Source: Paragorgia papillata (taxonomy: Eukaryota; Cnidaria; Anthozoa; Scleralcyonacea; Coralliidae). Taken from it: a stretch of 64,000 bases of DNA. The stretch lies in the NCBI GenBank assembly GCA_035771165.1, contig JAWNZC010000014.1, positions 2,393,001 through 2,457,000 of the forward strand, in the 5' to 3' direction. This document shows, piece after piece, positions 1-9,385 of this stretch (its first letter is position 1; every line of letters starts with the position of its first letter). A program made the position numbers and the translations under genes. The notes under the pieces are model-generated. The model saw nothing but the letters and a program-made list of their open reading frames with translations. It was not told where the DNA came from and made no database searches.

Positions 1-129
1 TATTTTCTCAATATAGAAGATTTACATTTTAGCTATTTTCAAAATATAAACACTGCCATCGTTTCGTATACAATGAGGCGGCCAGGCAAACGAGCCTGCC
101 ATGCAGTGTATACACTTGCCATCGCCGAA

Positions 130-211
130 GTAGTCGTGGCCGAGTGGTTAAGGCGACAGACTTGAAATCTGTTGGGATATTCCCGCGCAGGTTCAAATCC
201 TGCCGACTACG
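130..211 (+). tRNA. tRNA-Ser(UGA), array unit 1
   Basis: 82-nt type II tRNA. The acceptor arms GTAGTCG/CGACTAC pair perfectly and the discriminator is G. Anticodon stem ACAGA/TCTGT encloses the loop CTTGAAA, so the anticodon is TGA (163-165). A long variable arm and an intact T arm with GGTTCAAATCC follow. No run of four T appears for about 130 bases downstream, so the Pol III stop is unclear. Confidence 0.93.
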
Positions 212-587
212 TCGTGCAAATGTTTGTTACATTTGTTTAAATTTCTTCTGCATGCAGACGACGTCTACCTACAAACAAATAACAACAATAATTAAGTGAT
301 GAATTACATATTTAGTTTATCGGCATGCAACATAGCAGTACAAGAATTTTGGGCTTTTTTGAGGCAATGATATATGATAATATATGGCAATTTATGAAGA
401 TGTTAATTAGAATACTTATAATTTTTTAATAGAAAGTAATCAATTTTGGAGGTTTATTTTTAAGAAAAAGGATTAGACGAGTACATTAACTTAACAATGA
501 TTGCTTTTGTCGAAGTCTTTGTCCAAAAAACTTTTAGCGAATTAAGTGCATGGGCAGCTTTCTGACAAAAACATTCTATGATTTTGC

Positions 588-665
588 TTGAGCGTAGCTC
601 AGTGCATGGTGGAGCATTCTACTGCAGATCGAGAGGTCGTCGATTCAATCTTCGGGGCGCGCCCT
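588..665 (+). pseudogene. Degenerate tRNA-Cys, array unit 1
   Basis: It aligns along its whole length to the intact tRNA-Cys(GCA) of the same unit and keeps the anticodon loop CTGCAGA. The acceptor stem no longer pairs (TTGAGCG against CGCGCCC), the D loop has a 4-nt GCAT-type insertion, and the anticodon stem is mismatched. It sits at the same place in every unit, so the decay preceded amplification. Confidence 0.8.
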
Positions 666-871
666 GTCTAGTATTTCATGCACTCACTGACATGGAGCTT
701 TTATGACTTCAAAGTTGGAATAAACATGGAAGATGAAGCTATATTGCAATTTACATTTTTGTTATTCTCTCAATAGTAAATGATTGTTTTATTGTTCAAG
801 TGTTGGAGCTAAATTTGAAATAGCATGAAAAACAAAAATTGTTCGCAATACAGTTAATCCTGTCCAGTTAA

Positions 872-953
872 GTAGTCGTGGCCGAGTGGTTAAGGCGACA
901 GACTAGAAATCTGTTGGGATATTCCCGCGCAGGTTCAAATCCTGCCGACTACG
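872..953 (+). tRNA. tRNA-Ser(AGA), array unit 1
   Basis: 82 nt with perfect acceptor pairing GTAGTCG/CGACTAC. The anticodon loop CTAGAAA gives AGA (inosine-modified, reading UCU/UCC). Long variable arm and T arm are intact. The first TTTT is about 50 bases downstream. Confidence 0.93.
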
Positions 954-1027
954 TGCAAATCTTTATCAAACAAATCACAAAACATTGTGAGTAATTTTAC
1001 TTTGTACTTGCGTTGTTTTCGTTAATT

Positions 1028-1099
1028 GGGAGCGTAGCTCAGTGGTAGAGCATTCGACTGCAGATCGAGAGGTCGTCGGTTCAATCCCGATCGCTCCTT
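1028..1099 (+). tRNA. tRNA-Cys(GCA), array unit 1
   Basis: 72-nt cloverleaf with acceptor GGGAGCG/CGCTCCT (one G-U pair), D stem GCTC/GAGC, anticodon loop CTGCAGA (GCA), intact T arm and discriminator T typical of tRNA-Cys. A TTTT terminator follows within five bases. Confidence 0.93.
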
Positions 1100-1320
1100 G
1101 TCTTTTACCCTCACTATGGATATGGAACTAAATACTCATGTTAAAGGACTTTGTATCGAACTTGAAATAAACATGGCTATTGCAATTTAGCTATTTTCTC
1201 AATATAGAAGATTTACATTTTAGCTATTTTCAAGTTATAGAAACTGCCATCGTTTCGTATACAATGAGGCGGCCAGGCAAACGAGCCCGCCATGCAGTGT
1301 ATACACTTGCCATCGCCGAA

Positions 1321-1402
1321 GTAGTCGTGGCCGAGTGGTTAAGGCGACAGACTTGAAATTTGTTGGGATATTCCCGCGCAGGTTCAAATCCTGCCGACTA
1401 CG
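1321..1402 (+). tRNA. tRNA-Ser(UGA), array unit 2
   Basis: Same as the unit 1 gene except for one C-to-T change in the 3' anticodon stem (ACAGA/TTTGT), which turns a G-C pair into G-U. Anticodon TGA is unchanged, so it should still fold. Confidence 0.9.
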
Positions 1403-1777
1403 TCGTGCAAATGTTTCTTACATTTGTTTAAATTTCTTCTGCATGCAGACGACGTCTACCTACAAACAAATAACAACAATAATTAAGTGATGAATTACAT
1501 ATTTAGTTTATCGGCATGCAACATAGCAGTACAAGAATTTTGGGCTTTTTTGAGGCAATGATATATGATAATATATGGCAATTTATGAAGATGTTAATTA
1601 GAATACTTATAATTTTTAATAGAAAGTAATCAATTTTGGAGGTTTATTTTTAAGAAAAAGGATTAGACGAGTACATTAACTTAACAATGATTGCTTTTGT
1701 CGAAGTCTTTGTCCAAAAAACTTTTAGCGAATTAGGTGCATGGGCAGCTTTCTGACAAAAACATTCTATGATTTTGC

Positions 1778-1855
1778 TTGAGCGTAGCTCAGTGCATGGT
1801 GGAGCATTCTACTGCAGATCGAGAGGTCGTCGATTCAATCTTCGGGGCGCGCCCT
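1778..1855 (+). pseudogene. Degenerate tRNA-Cys, array unit 2
   Basis: Same decayed tRNA-Cys as in unit 1: unpaired acceptor arm, 4-nt D-loop insertion, GCA loop retained. Confidence 0.8.
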
Positions 1856-2061
1856 GTCTAGTATTTCATGCACTCACTGACATGGAGCTTTTATGACTTC
1901 AAAGTTGGAATAAACATGGAAGATAAAGCTATATTGCAATTTACATTTTTGTTATTCTCTCAATAGTAAATGATTGTTTTATTGTTCAAGTGTTGGAGCT
2001 AAATTTGAAATAGCATGAAAAACAAAAATTGTTCGCAATACAGTTAATCCTGTCCAGTTAA

Positions 2062-2143
2062 GTAGTCGTGGCCGAGTGGTTAAGGCGACAGACTAGAAAT
2101 CTGTTGGGATATTCCCGCGCAGGTTCAAATCCTGCCGACTACG
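2062..2143 (+). tRNA. tRNA-Ser(AGA), array unit 2
   Basis: Identical to the unit 1 tRNA-Ser(AGA), with all stems intact. Confidence 0.93.
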
Positions 2144-2217
2144 TGCAAATCTTTATCAAACAAATCACAAAACATTGTGAGTAATTTTACTTTGTACTTG
2201 CGTTGTTTTCGTTAATT

Positions 2218-2289
2218 GGGAGCGTAGCTCAGTGGTAGAGCATTCGACTGCAGATCGAGAGGTCGTCGGTTCAATCCCGATCGCTCCCT
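2218..2289 (+). tRNA. tRNA-Cys(GCA), array unit 2
   Basis: Perfect acceptor GGGAGCG/CGCTCCC with discriminator T, anticodon GCA, and a T-rich terminator just downstream. Confidence 0.94.
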
Positions 2290-2510
2290 GTCTTTTACCC
2301 TCACTATGGATATGGAACTAAATACTCATGTTAAAGGACTTTGTATCGAACTTGAAATAAACATGGCTATTGCAATTTAGCTATTTTCTCAATATAGAAG
2401 ATTTACATTTTAGCTATTTTCAAGTTATAGAAACTGCCATCGTTTCGTATACAATGAGGCGGCCAGGCAAACGAGCCCGCCATGCAGTGTATACACTTGC
2501 CATCGCCGAA

Positions 2511-2592
2511 GTAGTCGTGGCCGAGTGGTTAAGGCGACAGACTTGAAATTTGTTGGGATATTCCCGCGCAGGTTCAAATCCTGCCGACTACG
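2511..2592 (+). tRNA. tRNA-Ser(UGA), array unit 3
   Basis: 82 nt with the same G-U wobble in the anticodon stem as unit 2. Units 2 and 3 therefore form a subgroup. Confidence 0.9.
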
Positions 2593-2968
2593 TCGTGCAA
2601 ATGTTTGTTACATTTGTTTAAATTTCTTCTGCATGCAGACGACGTCTACCTACAAACAAATAACAACAATAATTAAGTGATGAATTACATATTTAGTTTA
2701 TCGGCATGCAACATAGCAGTACAAGAATTTTGGGCTTTTTTGAGGCAATGATATATGATAATATATGGCAATTTATGAAGATGTTAATTAGAATACTTAT
2801 AATTTTTTAATAGAAAGTAATCAATTTTGGAGGTTTATTTTTAAGAAAAAGGATTAGACGAGTACATTAACTTAACAATGATTGCTTTTGTCGAAGTCTT
2901 TGTCCAAAAAACTTTTAGCGAATTAGGTGCATGGGCAGCTTTCTGACAAAAACATTCTATGATTTTGC

Positions 2969-3046
2969 TTGAGCGTAGCTCAGTGCATGGTGGAGCATTC
3001 TACTGCAGATCGAGAGGTCGTCGATTCAATCTTCGGGGCGCGCCCT
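2969..3046 (+). pseudogene. Degenerate tRNA-Cys, array unit 3
   Basis: Same decayed form as in units 1 and 2. Confidence 0.8.
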
Positions 3047-3253
3047 GTCTAGTATTTCATGCACTCACTGACATGGAGCTTTTATGACTTCAAAGTTGGA
3101 ATAAACATGGAAGATGAAGCTATATTGCAATTTACATTTTTGTTATTCTCTCAATAGTAAATGATTGTTTTATTGTTCAAGTGTTGGAGCTAAATTTGAA
3201 ATAGCATGAAAAATAAAAAATTGTTCGCAATACAGTTAATCCTGTCCAGTTAA

Positions 3254-3335
3254 GTAGTCGTGGCCGAGTGGTTAAGGCGACAGACTAGAAATCTGTTGGG
3301 ATATTCCCGCGCAGGTTCAAATCCTGCCGACTACG
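3254..3335 (+). tRNA. tRNA-Ser(AGA), array unit 3
   Basis: Intact 82-nt gene identical to units 1 and 2. Confidence 0.93.
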
Positions 3336-3409
3336 TGCAAATCTTTATCAAACAAATCACAAACCATTGTGAGTAATTTTACTTTGTACTTGCGTTGTTT
3401 TCGTTAATT

Positions 3410-3481
3410 GGGAGCGTAGCTCAGTGGTAGAGCATTCGACTGCAGATCGAGAGGTCGTCGGTTCAATCCCGATCGCTCCCT
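3410..3481 (+). tRNA. tRNA-Cys(GCA), array unit 3
   Basis: Intact 72-nt gene with perfect acceptor stem and TTTT a few bases downstream. Confidence 0.94.
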
Positions 3482-3709
3482 GTCTTTTACCCTCACTATG
3501 GATATGGAACTAAATACTCATGTTAAAGGACTTTGTATCGAACTTGAAATAAACATGGCTATTGCAATTTACATTTTAGCTATTTTCTCAATATAGAAGA
3601 TTTACATTTTAGCTATTTTGAAAATATAGAAACTGCCATCGTTTCGTATACAATGAGGTGGCCAGGCAAACGAGCCTGCCATGCAGTGTATACACTTGCC
3701 ATCGCCGAA

Positions 3710-3791
3710 GTAGTCGTGGCCGAGTGGTTAAGGCGACAGACTTGAAATCTGTTGGGATATTCCCGCGCAGGTTCAAATCCTGCCGACTACG
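3710..3791 (+). tRNA. tRNA-Ser(UGA), array unit 4
   Basis: Matches unit 1, with the fully paired anticodon stem ACAGA/TCTGT and anticodon TGA. Confidence 0.93.
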
Positions 3792-4169
3792 TCGTGCAAA
3801 TGTTTGTTACATTTGTATAAATTTCTTCTGCATGCAGACGACGTCTACCTATACAAACAAATAACAACAATAATTAAGTGATGAATTACATATTTAGTTT
3901 ATTGGCATGCAACATAGCAGTACAAGAATTTTGGGCTTTTTTGAGGCAATGATATATGAAAATATATGGCAATTTATGAAGATGTTAATTAGAATACTTA
4001 TAATTTTTTAATAGAAAGTAATCAATTTTGGAGGTTTATTTTTAAGAAAAAGGATTAGACGAGTACATTAACTTAACAATGATTGCTTTTGTCGAAGTCT
4101 TTGTCCAAAAAACTTTTAGCGAATTAGGTGCATGGGCAGCTTTCTGACAAAAACATTCTATGATTTTGC

Positions 4170-4247
4170 TTGAGCGTAGCTCAGTGCATGGTGGAGCATT
4201 CTACTGCAGGTCGAGAGGTCGTCGATTCAATCTTCGGGGCGCGCCCT
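4170..4247 (+). pseudogene. Degenerate tRNA-Cys, array unit 4
   Basis: Same decayed form, with one extra A-to-G change just after the GCA anticodon region. Confidence 0.8.
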
Positions 4248-4453
4248 GTCTAGTATTTCATGCACTCACTGACATGGAGCTTTTATGACTTCAAAGTTGG
4301 AATAAACATGGAAGATGAAGCTATATTGCAATTTACATTTTTGTTATTCTCTCAATAGTAAATGATTGTTTTATTGTTCAAGTGTTGGAGCTAAATTTGA
4401 AATAGCATGAAAAACAAAAATTGTTCACAATACAGTTAATCCTGTCCAGTTAA

Positions 4454-4535
4454 GTAGTCGTGGCCGAGTGGTTAAGGCGACAGACTAGAAATCTGTTGGG
4501 ATATTCCCGCGCAGGTTCAAATCCTGCCGACTACG
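4454..4535 (+). tRNA. tRNA-Ser(AGA), array unit 4
   Basis: Intact 82-nt gene identical to units 1-3. Confidence 0.93.
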
Positions 4536-4609
4536 TGCAAATCTTTATCAAACAAATCACAAACCATTGTGAGTAATTTTACTTTGTACTTGCGTTGTTT
4601 TCGTTAATT

Positions 4610-4681
4610 GGGAGCGTAGCTCAGTGGTAGAGCATTCGACTGCAGATCGAGAGGTCGTCGGTTCAATCCCGATCGCTCCCT
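4610..4681 (+). tRNA. tRNA-Cys(GCA), array unit 4
   Basis: Intact 72-nt gene identical to unit 3. Confidence 0.94.
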
Positions 4682-4909
4682 GTCTTTTACCCTCACTATG
4701 GATATGGAACTAAATACTCATGTTAAAGGACTTTGTATCGAACTTGAAATAAACATGGCTATTGCAATTTACATTTTAGCTATTTTCTCAATATAGAAGA
4801 TTTACATTTTAGCTATTTTGAAAATATAAGAACTGCCATCGTTTCGTATACAATGAGGTGGCCAGGCAAACGAGCCTGCCATGCAGTGTATACACTTGCC
4901 ATCGCCGAA

Positions 4910-4991
4910 GTAGTCGTGGCCGAGTGGTTAAGGCGACAGACTTGAAATTTGTTGGGATATTCCCGTGCATGGTCAAATCCTGCCGACTACG
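4910..4991 (+). pseudogene. tRNA-Ser(UGA)-like, damaged T arm, array unit 5
   Basis: Anticodon TGA and acceptor stem are kept. The 5' half of the T arm reads GTGCATGGTCAAAT instead of GCGCAGGTTCAAAT, so the T stem and the B-box promoter are broken. It is probably not transcribed. Confidence 0.7.
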
Positions 4992-5368
4992 TCGTGCAAA
5001 TGTTTGTTACATTTGTTTAAATTTCTTCTGCATGCAGACGACGTCTACGTACAAACAAATAACAACAATAATTAAGTGATGAATTACATATTTAGTTTAT
5101 CGGCATGCAACATAGCATTACAATAATTTTGGACTTTTTTGAGGCAATGATATATGTAAATATATGGCAATTTATGAAGATGTTAATTAGAATACTTATA
5201 ACTTTTTAATAGAAAGTAATCAATTTTCGAGGTTTATTTTTAAGAAAAAGGATTAGACGAGTACATTAACTTAACAATGATTGCATTTTGTCGAAGTCTG
5301 TGTCCAAAAAACTTTTAGCGAATTAAGTGCATGGGCAGCTTTCTGACAAAAACATTCTATGATTTTGC

Positions 5369-5446
5369 TTGAGCGTAGCTCAGTGCGTGGTGGAGCATTC
5401 TACTGCAGATCGAGAGGTCGTCGATTCACTCTTCGATGCGCGCCCT
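5369..5446 (+). pseudogene. Degenerate tRNA-Cys, array unit 5
   Basis: Further diverged form of the decayed tRNA-Cys; the D-loop insertion reads GCGT rather than GCAT. Confidence 0.75.
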
Positions 5447-5652
5447 GTCTATTATTTCATGCACTCACTGACATGGAGCTTTTATGACTTCAAAGTTGGA
5501 ATAAACATGGAAGATGAAGCTATATTGCAATTTACATTTTTGTTATTCTCTCAATAGTAAATGATTGTTTTATTGTTCAAGTGTCGGAGCTAAATTTGAA
5601 ATAGCATGAAAAACAAAAATTGTTCACAATACAGTTAATCCTGTCCAGTTAA

Positions 5653-5734
5653 GTAGTCGTGGCCGAGTGGTTAAGGCGACAGACTAGAAATCTGTTGGGA
5701 TATTCCCGCGCAGGTTCAAATCCTGTCGACTACG
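5653..5734 (+). tRNA. tRNA-Ser(AGA), array unit 5
   Basis: One C-to-T change at the base of the T stem makes a G-U pair; otherwise identical to the intact genes, with anticodon AGA. Confidence 0.85.
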
Positions 5735-5808
5735 TGCAAATGTTTATCAAACAAATCACAAAACATTGTGAGTAATTTTACTTTGTACTTGCGTTGTTTT
5801 CGTTAATT

Positions 5809-5880
5809 GGGACCGTAGCTCAGTGGTAGAGAATTCGACTGCAGATCGAGAGGTCGTCGGTTCAATCCCGATCGCTCCTT
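5809..5880 (+). pseudogene. tRNA-Cys(GCA)-like, weakened, array unit 5
   Basis: The acceptor reads GGGACCG (one C-C mismatch) and the 3' D stem is GAGA instead of GAGC. Anticodon GCA and T arm are intact. Function is doubtful. Confidence 0.65.
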
Positions 5881-6108
5881 GTCTTTTACCCTCACTATGG
5901 ATATGGAACTAAATACTCATGTTAAAGGACTTTGTATCGAACTTGAAATAAACATGGCTATTGCAATTTATATTTTAGCTATTTTCTCAATATAGAAGAT
6001 TTACATTTTAGCTATTTTCAAAATATAAGAACTGCCATCGTTTCGTATACAATGAGGCGGCCAGGCAAACGAGCCTGCAATGCAGTGTATACACTTGCCA
6101 TCGCCGAA

Positions 6109-6190
6109 GTAGTCGTGGCCGAGTAGTTAAGGCGACAGACTTGAAATCTGTTGGGATATTCCCGCGCAGGTTCAAATCCTGCCGACTACG
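6109..6190 (+). tRNA. tRNA-Ser(UGA), array unit 6, altered D loop
   Basis: All stems pair and the anticodon is TGA, but the conserved D-loop GG is AG (GAGTAGTTAA). That would weaken the D-T loop contact and the A box, so activity is uncertain. Confidence 0.7.
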
Positions 6191-6567
6191 TCGTGCAAAT
6201 GTTTGTTACATTTGTTTAAATTTCTTCTGCATGCAGACGACGTCTACCTACAAACAAATAACAACAATAATTAAGAGATGAATTACATATTTAGTTTATC
6301 GGCATGCAACATAGCATTACAAGAATTTTGGGCTTTTTTGAGGCAATGATATATGAAAATATATGGCAATTTATGAAGATGTTAATTAGAATACTTATAA
6401 TTTTTTAATAGAAAGTAATCAATTTTCAAGGTTTATTTTTAAGAAAAAGGATTAGACGAGTGCATTAACTTAACAATGATTGCATTTTGTCGAAGTCTGT
6501 GTCCAAAAAACTTTTAGCGAATTAAGTGCATGGGCAGCCTTCTGACAAAAACATTCTATGATTTTGT

Positions 6568-6646
6568 TTGAGCGTAGCTCAGTGCGTGGTGGAGCATTCC
6601 TACTGCAGATCGAGAGGTCGTCGATTCACTCTTCGGGGCGCGCCCT
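6568..6646 (+). pseudogene. Degenerate tRNA-Cys, array unit 6
   Basis: As in unit 5, with one additional C inserted before the anticodon stem. Confidence 0.75.
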
Positions 6647-6894
6647 GTCTAGTATTTCATGCACTCACTGACATGGAGCTTTTATGACTTCAAAGTTGGA
6701 ATAAACATGGAAGACGAAGCTATATTGCAATTTACATTTTTGTTATTCTCTCAATAGTAAATGATTGTTTTATTGTTCAAGTGTCGGAGCTAAATTTGAA
6801 ATAGTATGAACAACAAAAATTGTTTACTATACAGTTAATCCTGCTCAGTTAAGCAGTCGTGGCCCTCAGTTAAGTAGTCGTGCCCCTCAGTTAA

Positions 6895-6976
6895 GTAGTC
6901 GTGGCCGAGTGGTTAAGGCGACAGACTTTCGGTCTGTTGCGATATTCCCTCGCAGCTACAAGTCCTGCCGACTACG
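6895..6976 (+). pseudogene. tRNA-Ser-like with UUC-type anticodon loop, array unit 6
   Basis: Serine-type body at the tRNA-Ser(AGA) position. The loop reads CTTTCGG instead of CTAGAAA, giving TTC as the nominal anticodon (a glutamate codon reader). The T stem is mismatched (GCAGC against CCTGC). The 5' end of the gene with its flank is repeated three times just upstream (6846-6906). Most likely a pseudogene. Confidence 0.7.
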
Positions 6977-7050
6977 TACAAATATTTATCAAACAAATCA
7001 CAAAACATTGTGAGTTATTTTACTTTGTACTTGCGTTGTTTTCGTTAATT

Positions 7051-7122
7051 GGGAGCGTAGCTCAGTGGTAGAGAATTCGACTGCAGATCGAGAGGTCGTC
7101 GGTTCAATTCCGATCGCTCCCT
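7051..7122 (+). tRNA. tRNA-Cys(GCA), array unit 6
   Basis: Perfect acceptor and anticodon GCA. The 3' D stem is GAGA, leaving one D-stem mismatch, and the T stem has one C-to-T change. Possibly functional. Confidence 0.6.
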
Positions 7123-7300
7123 TTCTTTTCCCATCACTATGGATATGGCACTAAATACTCATGTTAAAGGACTTGCATCAAACTTGAAATAATTTTCTAA
7201 AACATTTATTCAAAATATAAGAACTGCCATCGTTTCGTATACAATGAAGCGGCCAGGCAAACGAGCATGCCATGCAGTGTATAAACTTGCCATCGCCGAA

Positions 7301-7382
7301 ATAGTCGTGGCCGAGTGGTTAAGGCGACAGACTAGATATCTGTTGGGATACTCCCGCGCAGATTCAAATCCTGCCGACTACG
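7301..7382 (+). pseudogene. tRNA-Ser(AGA)-like, array unit 7
   Basis: It lies where the other units have tRNA-Ser(UGA), yet the loop is CTAGATA (AGA). The first acceptor pair is lost (A opposite C) and the T stem is mismatched. The 3' flank has an ATGC insertion relative to the other units. The unit is cut off at about 7690. Confidence 0.65.
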
Positions 7383-7691
7383 TCGTGCATGCAAATGTTT
7401 ATTATATTTGTTTTAATTTCTTCTGCATGCAGACGATGTTTACCTGGAAACAAATCACAACAATAATTAAGTGATTAAGTACATATTCAGTTTATCGCCA
7501 TGCAATATAGCATTACAAGAATTTTGGGCTTTTTTTGAGGGAATGATATATGAAGATATATGGCAATTTATGAAGTACTTATAAATTTTTAATAGAGACG
7601 AGTAATCAATTTTCAAGGTTTATTTTTAAGAAAAAGGATTAGACGAGTGCATTAACTTAACAATGATTGCATTTTGTTGAAGTCTGTGTCT

Positions 7692-9385
7692 TGAGGTACT
7701 CCACGGCACAGCAAGCACTTTTAAACGAGGAGTAGTGCTCATTAAACTGAACAAATTGAAGTCTATTAGAAAAATAAATTTTAACCCATTCTAAGGCTAA
7801 GCCACGAATTCCATAGTGATCTAGTTTGTCAAGTAGAATGCTGTGGTTTACTGTATCAAAGGCTTTTGATAAATCTAAAAAAATTCCAACTGAACTTCTT
7901 TCCGATCAATTGCAGATGAAATATTATCATATAAGTCTATCAGAGCTAGCGAAGTCAAGTGATTTTTCCTAAAACCATATTGGTTATCAGACAATATATT
8001 ATATTTATTTAAGTAACTTAAAATACCATGTGTTGTAGACAAAGTTATAATATGAGTCAAAAGCCCAGCAATAATATTTATCGATTGTTTTATTATTGAC
8101 ATGGAAATTTTCTCATATCCAACTGCTTTGCCCGATTTAAAGCTTTTAGCAGTTTCTATAATCTCAGCTGTTTTAAGAAAAATTGAATTTGGAAAATGTC
8201 TAGGAAGAAAATTCCGATGAGAGTTAGGCGAGGATTGTATTTTTTCAGACAGATTTGGGCCTATATTAGTAAAATAGTTACAGAATTTATTCGCAATTTC
8301 TACAGGGTCGGAGATTTCATTGATGTCATCAATTTTAAATGACGAAGGTAGTTTCGATTTAGATTTTCTTTTATTGATGACCTCATTAAATATTCTCCAA
8401 GTAGCTTTGGTGTCTGACTTTATGTTTTCAATTTCTTTGCATATAATATGAAGACTTAGCAACCCTTAAGGAATTGTTCAATTTATTTTTGTATTTTTTA
8501 TAGAATATTTCATTTTGAAGTGTTGGTTTACTCAAATATTGTTTATATAATTTATTTTCCCTTTTAATAGATCTTAAGAGACCTTTAGACAACCAAGGTT
8601 TATTAATAAAATGGTGTTTTGCCTTCATTGTTTTTATCTGAAAACATGTATTATAGATTTTTTTATACTTTGAGAGGAATGATTTATAAAAATTATTCGG
8701 GTCGTAATATCCTTCAAGTTGAGACCAGTTTACACTTCCCAACTGCTAACTTAGTTATATCGTTATTATTTTTATCTCGGAAAGTAATTTATTTACATCA
8801 TTTGTTTTTTTAATTTAACTGGTTATCTTCAAAGCAAATAGTGAAAACAGGAAGATGGTCAGAAATGTCAGTAAATAATAAGCCACTTTTTGAGTGATCA
8901 TGAAAGTGGTTGGTGAATATATTATCAATTAATGAAGCCGTGTGAGATGTTATTCTAGTTGGTCGAGTTATCAGTGGGAAAAACATATTGAAATACATTT
9001 CATCCAAAAACTCGCCAGTAGATGAATGACAATTGTAATTCATTAGGTTCAAATTAAAACCCCCCATTATGTAACAAATTTTGTTTTCTTTGGAAATTTT
9101 CCCTACTAATTCATTATACTTAGTCAAAAAGTTACTAACATTCTGATTTGCAGGTCGATAAATAACAACTATAATAACATTTTTCCCTTGAGACTGACAT
9201 ATCTCAATAAATAAGGACTCTGTATTTCTTCTTCATCAAAACATATATCGTCACGAGTTTTAGATTCAAAATTGTTTGACAAATACAAACCAACGCCTCC
9301 ACCAATTCTATTTGATCGATGTTTATAGAAAAAATTAAACCCATTTATATCAACTAAATGAGTTGAATTTTGCAGCCAGGTCTCT
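7692..9385 (-). pseudogene. Non-LTR retrotransposon A (endonuclease and RT, broken)
   Basis: Read on the minus strand from 9385 down, the conceptual product begins inside an APE-type endonuclease (LTETWL), continues through GGVGLYLSN and NLNLMNYN to the motif ISDHLPV (8810-9127), then a linker (8428-8742) and the N-terminal RT region (7875-8462) with GYEKISMSIIK. Past 7875 the frame changes and reads FDTVNHSILL-like sequence up to a GVPQ motif at about 7692, where the repeat array resumes. The RT is cut just before its YxDD active site. Several frameshifts and stops are present and the 5' end is missing. The organisation fits a CR1/Jockey-type LINE. Confidence 0.8.

Larger units (their letters stand above)
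1..7690 (+). repeat. Tandem tRNA-bearing repeat array, ~1.2 kb unit
   Basis: Successive tRNA-Ser(UGA) genes start at 130, 1321, 2511, 3710, 4910, 6109 and 7301, giving periods of 1191, 1190, 1199, 1200, 1199 and 1192 bases. Each unit has the order tRNA-Ser(UGA), degenerate tRNA-Cys, tRNA-Ser(AGA), tRNA-Cys(GCA), all on the plus strand with AT-rich spacers. Units 1-4 are almost identical, spacers included, which points to recent amplification or homogenisation. Units 5-7 carry growing numbers of substitutions and tRNA-breaking changes. The array stops inside unit 7 at about 7690, where LINE sequence begins. Confidence 0.95.

Noticed and set aside
3658..5079. Open frames at 3658-3864 and 4858-5079 (and similar ones at 7244, 12202, 14501, 15366, 15899, 19068, 19157)
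   Set aside because: They run straight through tRNA-Ser genes and repeat identically with the array; the peptides are translations of tRNA sequence.
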